From the NCBI RefSeq assembly GCF_000264905.1, contig NW_006763162.1, forward strand, positions 2,086-49,787: a DNA stretch of 47,702 nt. The letters run 5' to 3'. The notes beneath the pieces were generated by a model. That model did no database searches, was not told the DNA's origin, and saw nothing but the letters and a program-made list of their open reading frames with translations. Numbering within the stretch: position 1 is the first letter of the stretch; each line of letters begins with the position of its first letter. The position numbers and the translations under genes were made by a program. Below, in pieces: positions 1 through 12,400 of this stretch. The DNA is from Stereum hirsutum FP-91666 SS1. Taxonomy: Eukaryota > Basidiomycota > Agaricomycetes > Russulales > Stereaceae.

Positions 1-332
1 CTCATGATTTTTCGACTCGACTGGGCAGTTTGCAGGTGCGCACCATTAGTGTGGGACAGGTGGATTAGTGGGAACTTGGGTACGGGAGAGGGACGGGCCA
101 CTCGAGTGTGGCGTGAATTAGGCGCCTGTTTATGTAATCTGCAGCTCACGCGTGAGCTGCTCTCTACTGGTCAGCTTACCTCTGTAATTGTGTAGTATGT
201 CTGATAGAAGTTATTATGCAGCACGGCACCTGGGTCATATGACTGCCTGTGATTGTAGACGACCCTATGTATCATGAAACCAGCCACAGCTCGTGAGCGG
301 GTCTGAATATGTGTACAAGATCACTTTTGGTG
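1..332. other. No gene recognised (left edge)
   Basis: I see no convincing coding exon. Short open frames exist on both strands, but none carries a recognisable motif or splice structure. The interval leads into the degenerate repeat array that starts near 333. Confidence 0.5.
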
Positions 333-625
333 GTAAGTTCGGTTCGGAGTGTAAGTTCGCTTTGCTGTTGCCTTGACCTTTTGCTCAGGGTAAATGATCT
401 TGTGTCAGTAACTTCGCTTGCTCACACGTGTATAAGGCTAGACTATGGTAAGTTCGTTTGGTAGCTTAAGTTTGTTTCTGCACGTCGGCCGAGCATACTC
501 AAATGTGTATACGCGTAGACTATAGTAAGTTCGTTTCCTCCGTTAAGTTCGTTTCTGGATACCGGATGGGAATACTTATATGTGAATACCTGTGGATTAC
601 AGTAAGTTCATTTCTTCCGTTGAGT
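333..625 (+). repeat. Degenerate tandem array of the TAAGTTCGTTT motif
   Basis: About eight spaced copies of a motif close to GTAAGTTCGTTTC occur in one orientation (near 335, 353, 445, 462, 523, 542, 602 and 617). Spacing is irregular and several copies carry substitutions. The same motif, in regular 18-bp units, forms the array at 19638-20074 and its copy at 20592-21028, so this looks like an older, decayed copy of that minisatellite. No gene is visible in it. Confidence 0.75.
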
Positions 626-1863
626 GCGTTTCTATGGGCGTGATATTGTATAAAAACTCGGACGCCGGAAGTGAAAATATATGGACGAGATTGCGCCGAA
701 GTTCTGAACTTCCACAAGGTTGCACACAAGTGAAATCTCGCACAACAGTAGATTCCTTAGAGTTGATGAAACAATGATAATGCCCATAAGTAGATCCGTT
801 AGGTACTCGCAAGTTGCACCACGCGCGGAAGTGCAACCATGGTATGGCACACAAGTCGGGTATAAGTCGGCTAAGTACCACACATGTAGAGGGTTAGCAC
901 CTTACAAGACTGAAGCCGGTCACTCTTCCACGCACACATATGTACTGTTCCTCTTGGATGATCGCTCTCGATCTTGGGTATGGCTTGTTGCCTGTGGCTT
1001 GCTAGGGGTATGATTTATTTGTCAATCCCCTGGAGCCCTCCGGAATGTCATTTGACATTTCACCGGGACGGGGTCAATGGTGACGGCTGCAACGGCAGCA
1101 TGTTTATTATTTCCGCAATAAAACATTGGTTTATGACTGTCATGTCACTGTCGAGAGTAGAACTTGAGCGGCAGTGGCCGACAACTGTATAGCTGCTTAA
1201 TCAGCCATCCGTGGCTGATGTTCGGTCCTATCCGTATAAACTATACAGCTCGGTGTCTTTGTCGTCCCGACCTTGGACAAAGCCCACACTGTCCTTCGAA
1301 CTGCTTGCTTGAAGTTATCGCAATGCTAAAAAGCTGCTGTCTGTGTGATGGACAAAGCTGTCTGTGCGTAGAAAAGAGTGATGTCGTGTGAACTTGCCTG
1401 GTTTTTGAACCGGCGGAAATGGTCTCGGCCTTGTACGGTGGACTTGAATTATCACCTTGGACAATCGTCGAACTTGCAGCGCTCTGACCATACACATCAA
1501 CTCCTCACATATACTTGGAGCCCATTAGTTTGCTAGTACTAGGTATATAATGCTCGTACTGTGATCCGGGTCCATCTGACTGTTCTGACAGTCATCTAGG
1601 GGTGATCATCGTCAAATTGCGAAGGTGCCCGTACACCCTGTTTCCCTGGGCCTCTGTCGGTGCTTTTGTACGTCTGCTCATGCCATAGCACTAAAAGCAC
1701 CAACCTTGGTTCAATTTCTGATGGCTCTCTATGTGCTTAGACCAAACTCGACTGCCAAGCGATCTCGACACATTCCGACCCGTCCTCGGAGGCTAGAAGG
1801 CTAATTTGGTCAGTGTGTTAATATATTGACCACACGATCATTGCTCCTCCTGACACATACTAT
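626..1863. other. Intergenic, no gene recognised
   Basis: No exon with recognisable protein similarity was found on either strand. Small hairpins are visible, for example GTTGCAC...GTGCAAC around 820-845, and a short palindrome around 1046-1061 (AATGTCA/TGACATT). These may be remnants of mobile DNA. The integrase gene starts at 1864. Confidence 0.4.
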
Positions 1864-3681
1864 ATGAAGATGGACGGAACGAGCGGTGTTCATACCTTCC
1901 TCATCAACGCTCACAAAATCTTACGCGAAGCCAATTTTATCGTCCTGTCTCTTCCGAATGCCGATCGGCATGCGGTTGAGCGTACCACACGCCAGCTTGA
2001 GGCCGTACAGGCTGTTCTTCGCAGTCTCGACGATCCTTACACCTCAGAAGCAGAACGTATCGCTTTGATCGACGGTGTATCTTCTTACATCGCACCTCTT
2101 CAGCATTTTCTAGACCATCCGCCACCGCCACCATCCTCAAACATTCCTCGTCACTACACTGGCCTCCCAGGTAGACCACGCTACGTTCTCGATCTTGCTC
2201 GTGCGCAATGTCTCCATGCCCTAGGAGCATCCTGGGAGTCGGTCGCAAAGGCTATGGGAGTTGTTCGTCTAACTCTGTATAACCATTTGTGGAGGGCTGG
2301 AGTTGATACCTCCGTACCTGCTTATACCGAGATATCGGATGAACAGCTGGATGAGGTGATGGCTGAGCTTTCTCTCGAGCATCCATTCGATGGTGCAGGT
2401 ATCATGCGTGGACATCTTTTGAGCCGAGACATACGGGTTCCGATTAAAAGAGTTCAGGAAAGTCTCAAACGCGTTGATCTCATCGGCGTACTTACGAGGT
2501 AGTTTTTTTTTCTTCGTCGTCATTTCTGCTTCCTCTTGTAGGCGCTGCTCGCTAGCGTTGTTTACAAGCCGAACATCTTGACTTGAACGAAATCGTAGCC
2601 TCCCATATGATAGGCGTCATCTTGGCTTGAAACCATGCTGGCGAACGGCGTCTCATCATTTCGTACCTGGCTCATGCTCTCTTCTCTCATCAGATGGGCT
2701 GGTATCATCAAACGACGGGTATATCGAGTTCGAGGGGCGATGGCACTGTGGCATCAGGACGGAAATGAGAAGCTACGGCCCTGGGGATTCTGGATCCATG
2801 GCTGCGTTGACGGCTTCACGAGGCTGATAATTTATCTGGAGCTGCGATTAAATAAGCGCTCGAAGACGGTAGAGGAGATCTTCATGGACAGTGTTCAGAA
2901 GTTCGGTTGGCCAAGTCGCGTTCGAGGAGATTTTGGGAAAGAGAATAACGGTATTGAGAGACGGATGATTGATCACTGGGGTATCTTGCATCGAGCATAC
3001 ATTCGTGGCTGGTCAGGCCATTTTCTCTTTCATTTATATCCGCCTGGTGACTGATGTCTGCCAATTTTTGACAGGTCACTTCACAATGTTCGAATAGAGC
3101 GTCTGTGGCGGGATATTCGCAAAGGGACCATCGAGACATATAGGCAGATATTCGATTACATGGAAAAGGCTGGCCTATTGGACATGACCAATCGCATCCA
3201 CAAGATCTGTCTTATTCTCGTCTTCTTCGATCGCATACAGGCGTCACTCAACAGGACGACTGAGGCATGGAACCACCACCGCATTCGAACGGAGCATTAT
3301 CAGAGCCCTGTCGTACTTTTTGAGCTGAGCCGGGAGAGAGGGTTAAGGGAGGGTTGGTGGCGTCATGACCCTGGGGATCCGGTGGATATTGCTGGAGATG
3401 AGTTTTATGGAGTAGATGGTGACGCCCCCTTACCTCCTGCAGACGAGATTCGAGCTGAGTGTCGACCACCGCGGGAAGAGGGAGAGCCAGAAGAGGACGA
3501 GATTATTGACGGGAAGATGGAGGAGCTTGAATGGGCCCACGGCTTGCTGGACGGAAAGATCGACTTGGCAGAGGATGACATGAATTGGGGGATCAATGTA
3601 TTTAGTCGGGCTGTACTTCTCTTGACTGCGTTAGTCGAGGAGCACGGTGGAATGCCCACCTCTCATACCGATAATTCATAG
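1864..3681 (+). CDS. Integrase-core (DDE-type) protein, transposon-derived
   Basis: Three exons fit in frame: 1864-2498, 2694-3011 and 3075-3681, joined across GT...AG introns of 195 and 63 bp. An N-terminal region has a likely helix-turn-helix near residues 125-145 (ESVAKAMGVVRLTLYNHLWR). Exon 2 begins the retroviral-type integrase core with WHQDGNEKL (first Asp) and VRGDFGKEN (second Asp). Exon 3 supplies VRIERLWRDI (the Glu). The spacing and context match the integrase-core proteins common and often multicopy in Agaricomycetes genomes. The C-terminal 80 residues are strongly acidic. In retroelements and Ginger-like transposons this fold joins DNA ends; here no reverse transcriptase is next to it, so it may be a DNA-transposon enzyme or a domesticated copy. 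No internal stop was seen, so it may be functional. Start chosen as the first ATG before the conserved region. Confidence 0.8.
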
Positions 3682-4914
3682 TTTTTTTGATATTCCAACT
3701 GAATATGTCCCGGAGTACACAAAATGTACCATCACGCGCTGACCGCTGTGGATTTACAAAGTACTTTAGGTCCTGTACCGGCAACAGCTCAAATCGCTAC
3801 CCTTGACCGCTCTCGGCATATCCCATAGACTTATGCATGTATAAGTAAGCCTTCAAACTTGCAGAAAAAGCACGGGACACATTTGGTTTAACTTCAAATC
3901 CTGAAGCTCAAGAGCAAAGGAAACAAACTTTGAATCCAGCCTGGCCTGACTTGTACAAGTTCATATTCCCCAACCCGACACGGCCCTTCAAGTTGACTTC
4001 TCTGACCAGTCATCTCATAAATTACATCACAAAGCACCCGAGTGAGATGCTATTTTATATGGCACGTCTGCCCAGTACATCCACAACACAATATTCTCCA
4101 CGTTCACGTCCTCGTTTATACAGTTTATACATCCATTCTTGAGGTAGCTTGAACTGTTTGACTTGTCTTGCTGCTCACCGGGGTGGCCGCACTCGCTGGC
4201 AGAGAATCTCAATGCTTAAAGGATAAAGCCTCAGATCAATGCCGACGTTCAATTAGTACCATGACGCTCGAACAAGGGCGACCAAGTCGAAACTCGGGTG
4301 CCAATGTATCTTTGGGCCCATATACTCATACAGATCAGGCTCGTTGTGACTTCAATGTCGATCTTAGCATGGTCGAAATCGAAGATCAACCAAAACGTAC
4401 GAGAGGAGAAGTTGAAGCTATAGAGCGTCAGTTCATTCCTATTGCATATATCCAATGTCCAGTATGCTGTTCATATGAATTCACACATCGTGCTTTGGTG
4501 ACACGTTGATTTGTCCTCCTCCTAATGCATACATTCTGTCACGAGGATGTGTATGTGTCGTGCAGCAGTAATAAAGCTCGCAAGAGCCATGAACGTCACC
4601 GCAAATGTGGTCCAGCATGCACAGTCTTTCGGAACCAATATGTCGCAGGTCGAAGCTTCAAACGGACGAGCGCGTACAACTAAGCCCACAACTCTAATCC
4701 GAAAGGTAAAACGAACAATCCAAGACCGAGCATGATCGGAAAAGAGAAAAAACAAAGAGAGGAGGGAGATAAGGAAAGAAAAAGAACACACTGGACGCCT
4801 AGTAAACGCCTTCTCCCTCGTCCTCCCACTCGTGTATGCCACACAAAAACCGTCCTGTACACCTGCAGTCAAATCTTCCTAACAGTCAGATATTTTGAAC
4901 CTGAACGTTCCTGT
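3682..4914. other. Intergenic; no convincing gene
   Basis: Open frames here (for example 4168-4509, +) have no recognisable motif. The interval includes an inverted repeat copy at about 3850-3945 (listed separately). On the minus strand near 4795-4900 there may be a weak continuation of the importin pseudogene (DG..V..TS....EK.AF pattern), which I could not confirm. Confidence 0.4.
3850..3945 (-). repeat. Inverted partial copy of the 12.7-13.7 kb repeat
   Basis: The reverse complement of 3885-3928 aligns without gaps to 12942-12985, 35 of 44 bases identical by hand. It shares TTTGAAGTTAAAC and CTTTGCTCTTG. Similarity continues outward towards 3850 (GTGCT...TTTTTCTGC). It belongs to the repeat family at 9225-9345, 12731-13110 and 13318-13690. 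Confidence 0.65.
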
Positions 4915-7900
4915 TCCTAGCGCCCAACAATTGTGGCATGACCGCCGGTAGATAAGGTTCGAATTCGGCCCCATAGCCTGACAGACCTTCACCCACGTCG
5001 TGATGAGATAGCGCGGCAGCATGGCATCACCGGGATCGACTGGGCTGTCTTTGGACACAGATATACATTAGCCACGTCAAACTCTTGAGGTGCCATAACA
5101 GGGAAAAGATAAACATACTTTGTATTTGGATCAACTGCTCGACGAAGACTTGTGAGTCTGGCCTGAACACGTCTCGTCTCACCGCGATCGCTATAAGCGG
5201 AGAAGTGTAGTCAGCGCATTGAACCTTCGATGACTTGAAAGAATCAATAGGGGAAGGGGAAACCCGACGCACCAATCAAACCAGCACACTCCATCGCCTT
5301 GACTTCATATACTCCGGTCAATTCACATTCTTGAGGAGATTCAGCAGCAAGGGCATGATGCTCGAGTAATGCTATTTCGACCACGATCCATCCAGCCAGG
5401 CACAACGCCACCCGACACGAGAAAAAAATACAACGTCAACAACACAACTCCAACCCACAACTTCGACCACCGACGCAAAGCGAAACAGAGAAAAATTCAC
5501 CTTCGCGAACGCATCCTCACTCGCATCTGCAACCATCGCCAACGTCGTAATCACTTGCTCTTGCATATATCTCTTCACGCCCGTCCCATTCTCGTTCCCA
5601 GCCCCATTCGCATCCGCGTTCGCAGGAGAGAAGCCAGCAGGAATAAGAAGCTTGAGGAGCCGCTCGACTATAGGACCGAGGTAAGGGATGAGCGTGTCGC
5701 GCTCGACGCCTTCACAGAAGTTGATGAGGGCAGCTGCGGCGTGGGCGTGCACTCTGTTACCGACGAGGCACAAGAACAGGTCAAAGTCGGGATGGTGTAC
5801 CATAAGAATACCAGTCGAACAAAGAAGAGTTTGGGTAAAGAACGAACGAAAGTCAACGAAAGGTCATGAAGGGCGAAACGAATGGGTCAAGGGCGGCTGA
5901 TAGAGTCGGAGAAATGGTACAGAACGGGCAGAATGGAAGCGGTGGAAGATGTGGGCAATAAAACTCATAGATCGGAGACATGTACCTCGACTCGGGAGCC
6001 TCGAGCGTAGGGATGAGTACTGAGAACAGCTGCTGATGGACTCCGCCTGGATGACTTCCTAAGCAGCGACAACGGAGCACATCATCGGTCTCCATCTACG
6101 CTTCGCCAAAGTACATGTTAAGAGCCCGACGTACCTCGTGATCAGTACAGAGTTGACCGCTAGATGGATGAGGTTGTAGGATTAGTTCAGGTGATCAAGG
6201 AATGGGAGATGAGGGGAGGGAAGTGTAGAAGGAGACACGGAGGGATACTGGGAGAAAAACGGAGGGTTAAGAAGAGGACGTACACGCATTGACAAGCCGC
6301 ATATCGGGCCCTCGGATATGGATCGCTGAACAGTGGCAAGATCAAGCTACAAAACAAAACAAAAAATACTGTCAGTATTTCGTCCGCATAGCGCCACCAC
6401 TACAGTCAAACTCCCTGCCGGAACTCTCTCTCCCATTGTCTACGTTTGTCGCTTTCTGAGAACATCCTGACGTGACAAATCGTCACTGTACCGCCCTCTC
6501 TACAATCCGTCGTCCCTCGTCTGAGTGACAGATTCACGCTCTACGACATAAGCGAGCAACATGGTCAATCCTCGTCCAGCTCATCCACACTCTGCAACCC
6601 CAGCGACATCCCCACTCCCCTTCCTGAATGACACAGCAACCAAACCAATGATTCACGAAAAGAGACAAAAACACGGTGGAGAACGGCAAATAGAAGAAAA
6701 GGAAAGAATGAGGTATGAAGGAAATGACGTACCCAACGACCTTCCCCAGCTCGTTCTGCATCACCTTACTCGCTCCTTCGCCTACCGCCGCGATGGCCAT
6801 CAAGCCCGCATATCGCAACCTCCAATCGTGGCTCACCTATCGCCACAATCGAATCCAACATAACAGCACCAGCACACCATCGCACCGTCACATCGATACG
6901 TACCATCGCCGTCACGAGTAGCAGCACCGAAAGTGAATAGGTCGAATCAAACAAACAAAACCTGTCGGCTTCGAAGAACGACCCGAGAAGAATGATGCAA
7001 TGAAGATGATAATGATAACGAAAAGAAGAGGAACGAAGGGGACGAGGAAGACGATAGTTAGAACGACGTACCAACATGCCCGGTATCAACTGGAACGCAG
7101 CGGGGAGCACCGCTTTCCCGCCGACGGCGCACGCGAGCCTGTCGAGCGACTGTTCTTAGATGTGGGGATAGGTATCATCTGTCCGCTCGTCGGAAGGCTA
7201 GGTTGCGTTCGCGGTTTGATCGGAACGTGCGAGGTTGGTGATGTGAGCGGTTGGTGGTGAGTAGAAATTTCGTCCGTCGAGTGGAGCGGAGTGGGTAGTT
7301 TATGGGATGGGAGGAAGTAGGTAGTATCGGTCGTATCGGGGCGTGCAAAAAGCAAAAGATGGTCAGCTTCTGTTAGATTCATAGGAATGATACAGAGACA
7401 TGGGGATGCGAATGAGCGATACAAAACGCCCCAAAACGTCAGATCGACATATACGTCCTTCCAGAATCCCAGATTCCCCAGCGCGAAGCACCAATCCTCC
7501 GTCTCGCCACTTCAGCCGAACCGGGGAACTTCAAACCACTCCATCCACGAGAAAATCTACCAACAAAAAGAAAAACAAAAGACTCACATCAGCCTCCAAC
7601 CACCCGCTCAGCTCCTCCTGCCTCACATCAATCACCTCCATCCCGCCCAAACACCCCCTGACCAAAAGTTGCAACCCAGCCCTCCGTCCTCATCACCATC
7701 CCCGGTTTCGCCTCTCTCAAGCTGATCATAAACTCCAGCACGGCCTTCCTCACCTCCTCCACTTCGAGGTCCTGTTCGTCTTGCGGGCCGTCTTCCGCGC
7801 CGGAGGAGTGGGAATGGGGAGAAAGATGGGACGGAGATAATGAGAATGTGAACACGCCGGAGGAAGGGCCGGAAGAAGAGGGGGGGAAGGGACGAGCAAC

Positions 7901-9090
7901 GGTGGGTGTGGGGCCTGGGTCTGCACTGAAGAGGATGAGACCAGGGAGCCAGCGAAGGAGGGCGGGGAGATGGGGTGCGAAGAGGGAGGGAGAAGAGGTG
8001 GCGAGTGGGGTTAGGGTGTTTAGGAACCTGTTGTGGCGGTGGCGTTGGACGATATATTAGAAAATATCAGTGAGAAGAAAATGAGAGGAGGGTGTGAGGG
8101 GCGTACCGAAGGAGTTGGGAGGCGGGGAGAGAAGGGAGGGTGTCGAGGATTGGATACATTAATTTGAGGGCGTGGGGCAGCGCGTGTGGCAAAAGGGCGG
8201 AGAGGTAGAAGGGCGGAGAGGTAGGAGACGGCGCCTGTGAGGGCTGCGTGTCGAACCTACGGCAGGAAATGATAGTTAGAAAGAAAGGGACGCGGTGGTT
8301 ATGAATGGGCGAAGGGAGAAAAAATATGGATGAAGTAAGTCGGTTACATCGAGTTGTGGCGACGGCGTAATCACGCCATCAGACCAGGAGGGGAACGGCT
8401 ACGACAGACAGCACGCCCCAATAGTCCATGAAATTTCGAGAGTAAAAAAAGTAAGTAGAACACTCACATTGACACTCTGCGGATCCTGCAATCCCCTTCC
8501 AAAGACCTCGACGACCGCCTCCGTCTGCAAACCCAACACTAGATTCGGACACCCTCCAAACACGCTAAATGTGCTCTCCCTCTGCCCTCGCTCACTCGAG
8601 TTCATCATCTGACATGCCTGGGCCTAAAGTGCGTGCCACAGTCTTCCTCGGGCCACGAAGCTATTTGTGAGATCGGAGACGGTGTCGACACATTTGCGGC
8701 GGACCATGGGACGAGGGTTCATGCGTGTGTGACGGAGTGGAAGGGGAGACGTTCAAGGGCGGTTAGGGTTTGAGATGAGAGATAGTCGTACAGGGTGAGG
8801 TGGGAGGATGATGAATGTAGTTTGTGGGCCGGAAGGGACGAAGCCGGGTGGAAGAGGAGATGACCGTTGAGGATGAGAAAGAACGATCACATCTAGTGCA
8901 GTTTCAGTAGAAATTCAACGAAGAAATGAAGATAAGACTTACGAATTCAGTATCTGCACGAGTGGCGAACGGAGTCAGTCCGAGCCCGTAGACCTCGGGC
9001 GTCTGCTGCAAGCCTCTCGTCAGCTGCCTTGTCTGCACTACCAATCCCTTGAGCATCCATAGAGCAAAGTGACATCCAAAAGGGTTGATC
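4915..9090 (-). pseudogene. PSE1: Importin subunit beta-3 (Kap121/Pse1, IPO5-like) pseudogene
   Basis: Translating many exons on the minus strand gives a colinear HEAT-repeat karyopherin, the nuclear import receptor Pse1/Kap121/IPO5. Recognisable pieces in order are ATRADTEF (near 8950), VRRKCVDTVSDLTN (8690), GCPNLVLGLQTEAVVEVFG (8530), EVRKAVLEFMISLREAKPGM (7730), DRLACAVGGKAVLPAAFQLI (7110), HDWRLRYAGLMAIAAVGEGA (6800), LFSDPYPRARYAACQC (6320), HAHAAAALINFCEGVERDTL (5730) and NSPVDPGDAMLPRYLI (5010). Introns with good splice sites remain, so this is not a processed copy. It is broken by TGA at 8887-8889, TAG at 8624-8626, a 16-bp tandem duplication at 8193-8224, a frameshift near 7660-7680, TAA at 7156-7158, a 1-base loss near 6042, TGA at 5318-5320 and a frameshift near 4960. 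The last ~400 residues of the family (~1,090 aa) are absent or unrecognisable. A working copy is presumably elsewhere in the genome. Confidence 0.85.
8193..8224. repeat. 16-bp tandem duplication inside the importin pseudogene
   Basis: The unit AAGGGCGGAGAGGTAG occurs twice back to back (8193-8208 and 8209-8224). On the minus strand it duplicates codons for YLSAL and shifts the frame by one, separating VRHAALTGAVSYLSAL from the continuation LPHALPHALKLMYPILDT. Confidence 0.9.
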
Positions 9091-9224
9091 AGCACGTTTG
9101 GACTGTACGTCTGCCTCGCACGACAGATACTGACTGCTGTTGAGACATGGTAGGCGAGATCGAGAGACACACGAGCAGAGCTAATGTCACGGTTGTTGCC
9201 ATATTGCCACACCGCGAAGTTCGC

Positions 9225-9345
9225 ATATGAGGGCCCGAAACAGCATAGCATATATAACTAAGAAACACAGACCACAGTTTGAGCATCACAGAGCCTTAGT
9301 TTGTCTTCAAAAGTCGGGACTCAGGAGCAAAGGAGCAAGTTTTTT
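9225..9345 (-). repeat. Left inverted arm flanking the unknown gene
   Basis: The segment 9294-9345 is an ungapped inverted match to 12731-12782, 40 of 52 bases identical by hand. The inverted similarity continues outward to about 9225, matching 12800-12862 (shared TGGTCTGTTT...TTAGTTAT and CATATGC.AACT). It lies about 120 bp before the ATG at 9468 and is in opposite orientation to the copies after the gene's stop. The inner edge has a run of T. Confidence 0.75.
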
Positions 9346-9467
9346 TTTTTTTGCAAAGATGAAGTGAGACGTTTGGCCGTCACAAGTGTGACATGACGCG
9401 TTCGTGTTTTCTATGACACACCGACGCGACGCGCTCTCCGCTACTTCAACCGCCACTGCTGCAGACT

Positions 9468-12400
9468 ATGCCAGAGCTCCCGGAGATCTTCTCCTCAGAT
9501 CGCACATTTCATCATGCTGCTGCTCATCTCGAAAAGCAAGGTGTACAAGTCTTCGGAGCTCCTCTAGTCTCACTATGGCACGATCCTACAGCTCCTAAGG
9601 CAACACTGGGCGCTGAAGACGACTGCACAAATGCCGATATTGATGGTGATAGTGACAGTGGCAACGGGATTATTGACGAGCAGGAGGACAGTGTCAATGA
9701 CACTGGTGAAGGATGTGTTGTTGAGCTAACTGCATCCGATGCACCTCTAGTCAAACGCGGCAGTGGAACGGTCTCGCAGTCTCATGTTTATCCTCCTCTC
9801 CCTGGCACTTGTCCCACACTTGATGACCGCAATCAACTCGCCTCAGACAACCAGTTTATCTCACAGCAAAACGCGAAAAATAAGCGGACTGCAAAATCTG
9901 CAGGTTCCGAATTTGTTAAGATTCCGTTCAAGGAGCTGCCATATACGCCTATGCCACCCGAGCGTTTGTAATCGCTAGTACTTGACAAAGTGACGCATAC
10001 GCCGCGGACACTCCTGATCCATTTTGGTCTGATGGTCGTTCAGGTGAGTGTTTCACATTACTATTCCTGTCCGCGATTCACTCCTCACCTCATTCCGCTT
10101 TCCTCTTCGTCAGATACAGTATCTTCTCCACACTTGCCTGCAAGTATACACTGCATCGCAGTGGGCATACCTGAAGCTCGTTCCACACAAAGTATGTATA
10201 TCCATCTTCCCATATATCTAACGCTTGTGTTCATTAACATCTTATGTGTATTGCCAATCAAGACCCGGATTTTCAAGGTCACCGTTGCATTTGTTTTTGA
10301 AGGTTTCACCCTAGCGTTTTTGACACGTAGTCATCTACTACAGGTACGTTTTCAACATGCCACACTATCCTTACATATGTTTTATAATATACGCATGCAA
10401 TGAACAACTCCATTGCATCATCAGTTTCACTATTGAATCTGTCAATTCCGTGTTCCGTTCATTCTCTCACCACTTTTTGTGTCCACAGCTGTACTGGCTC
10501 GACTCTATAGAGCATATGCCCGTCCGGCATGCTTGTATCCTGACCGCATTTGACGTTTTCCTCAAATCTGTCGCCGATTGGATAGACCAGCGTCGGAAGC
10601 GACGTTGCAATCGCTCTAAATTAGCCTTCATGGTCATTCGTGGCACTGATGGCCCGCTTCCTGGGATTGGAAAGTACACGATTCAGGAGTTGATGTTCAT
10701 GGCGGGTGTGTGGACATACCCTCATTTATCCTGAAGGCCTCAACGTTTTTTGATCCGAATTATAACATTGGGTCGTTTGCATTCTAGGTCTATGGCTGGG
10801 ACTTACAGAGGCGCAATTGTTCGATGTCCCATCTCGTGTGGCGAGACTCATTGCTGCTTATCGCCACCTTATACTCGGTCTCCCTCAGATGTGGTAAGTC
10901 GGAAAGGTTGTGTTCTGCTTTGCTTATTTTGGCTGGACTGAATCTGAGTGACCTGAATGACGGTGATCGCATGTAGGAACGATGTCGTCCGCCCTGCAAT
11001 GCAAGGTACACTCCTTGCCCCCAGCCTCGTCCAGCGCCAAGCGTACGGACGCTCTCTTCGCGTTTACGGCAAGTTGAATATCAAGATACCGCTCCGTCTT
11101 GCGAGTCTTGCTGACGAGTATGAGGTATGTCCAGCTTGTGGCGCCTTATTCTCCCTTCGTTAACTCCTCTCTGTACTTGTTTCCGTTTGATTTTTCCGTC
11201 TCACTCTTCTGTTTCTGGTAGAAAAATCGAGACTATGACGTGTTTGATTGGTCCTTGATCGCACTCGACTTGAAGCAACCTCGTAATTTAGGCCACCTTA
11301 TCTCGCCTACACTGTGGCCGAAGTTATCAGGAGATACAAGTGCGAAGATACAGGATGATCCACTGACACAGTACTTCCGGTCCCGAGGTCCGTATTTCGT
11401 TTATTTCTTCTTTTCCGCTTTGTGTATTGTGTACATGTCTCCGACTTCATCTGGCCTGTAAATCTACGAGAATCTTGCACGATACTGAAAAAGTGTTTCT
11501 TCCCGGTCCTAGGAACTGATTTGGATCAGACTTACCTCAATCCAAATGCGTATACTTGCCTTTTCCCTGCCGCGACGAAAGTTCTTTTCCCTCGCAAGCC
11601 GTACACGTACTATGAGCGTAGTGAAAAAGATGCTAAGAAGGCTGAGGCGGCTGAGGCTGAGGCAGCTGTGGCTGAGGCAGCTGTGGCGATAGGGGTATTG
11701 GGGGATGTGAAGGGCGATGATAGCAATGGTGATGGAGAGAGTGCTGAGGGCTCCATGATGGTGACAGAGTCTACGAGTGCGGTTGTGAGAAGAAAGGGTA
11801 AAGGAAGAACGTATGTCTGGTCCCTGACGTCTATACCAGGTGTTCGTACACTTGCTACACCGAATGACGGTGAGCGAGAGGCTGGTTCATTCCAGTATAC
11901 TGTGGCCCATTCGTTGGATGTCGCTATTGGTCCGTTGGAGTACGGCGGCCTTGCGATCCCTCGAAAGGCCATCAACGGACATACAGTACAGTGCGTGCTC
12001 TTTCTTTTTCTTGTCCCCCGACATCTCTCTTGTTATTGTGTTATTGTTATCTTCTATCTTCGTACTACTTTGTGTGAACACTCCGTTTCAAATTAATGCT
12101 AATGTATCTTATTTGACATAGTGTTCTTGCCTGTTGGGGCGATCCGAACCCAGACATCCCTCTTCGACACACTATTGAGGCTGTCAAAGCCGTGCACCGG
12201 AAACTCCTCCCTGAAAACTTCAGACACCAAGTCCCTGAGGAGATCGAAAAGAAGAACACCAAGAAGATTGGAATCGTCCTTTCGTCCCGACGACCTTTGG
12301 AGGACACCCGCGACCATCGAAGCCAGACACTATGCTCCGCTTCTCCCACCATTTTGCCGTCGTCGCCCTCTTCTAGCTCTGGCGCTATTGCTATTCCACG

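Noticed and set aside
1..195. Plus-strand open frame 4-195
   Set aside because: Short, motif-free and at the window edge.
4168..4509. 114-codon plus-strand open frame as a gene
   Set aside because: No recognisable motif, start uncertain and no splice or neighbour support.
4938..4975. tRNA-like T-arm (GGTTCGAATTC)
   Set aside because: It lies in a coding part of the importin pseudogene on the other strand, and no acceptor stem or anticodon arm can be drawn.
9404..9598. Alternative start at 9404 for the unknown gene
   Set aside because: This ATG is in a different frame and ends at a stop by 9598; the frame from 9468 leads into the later exons.
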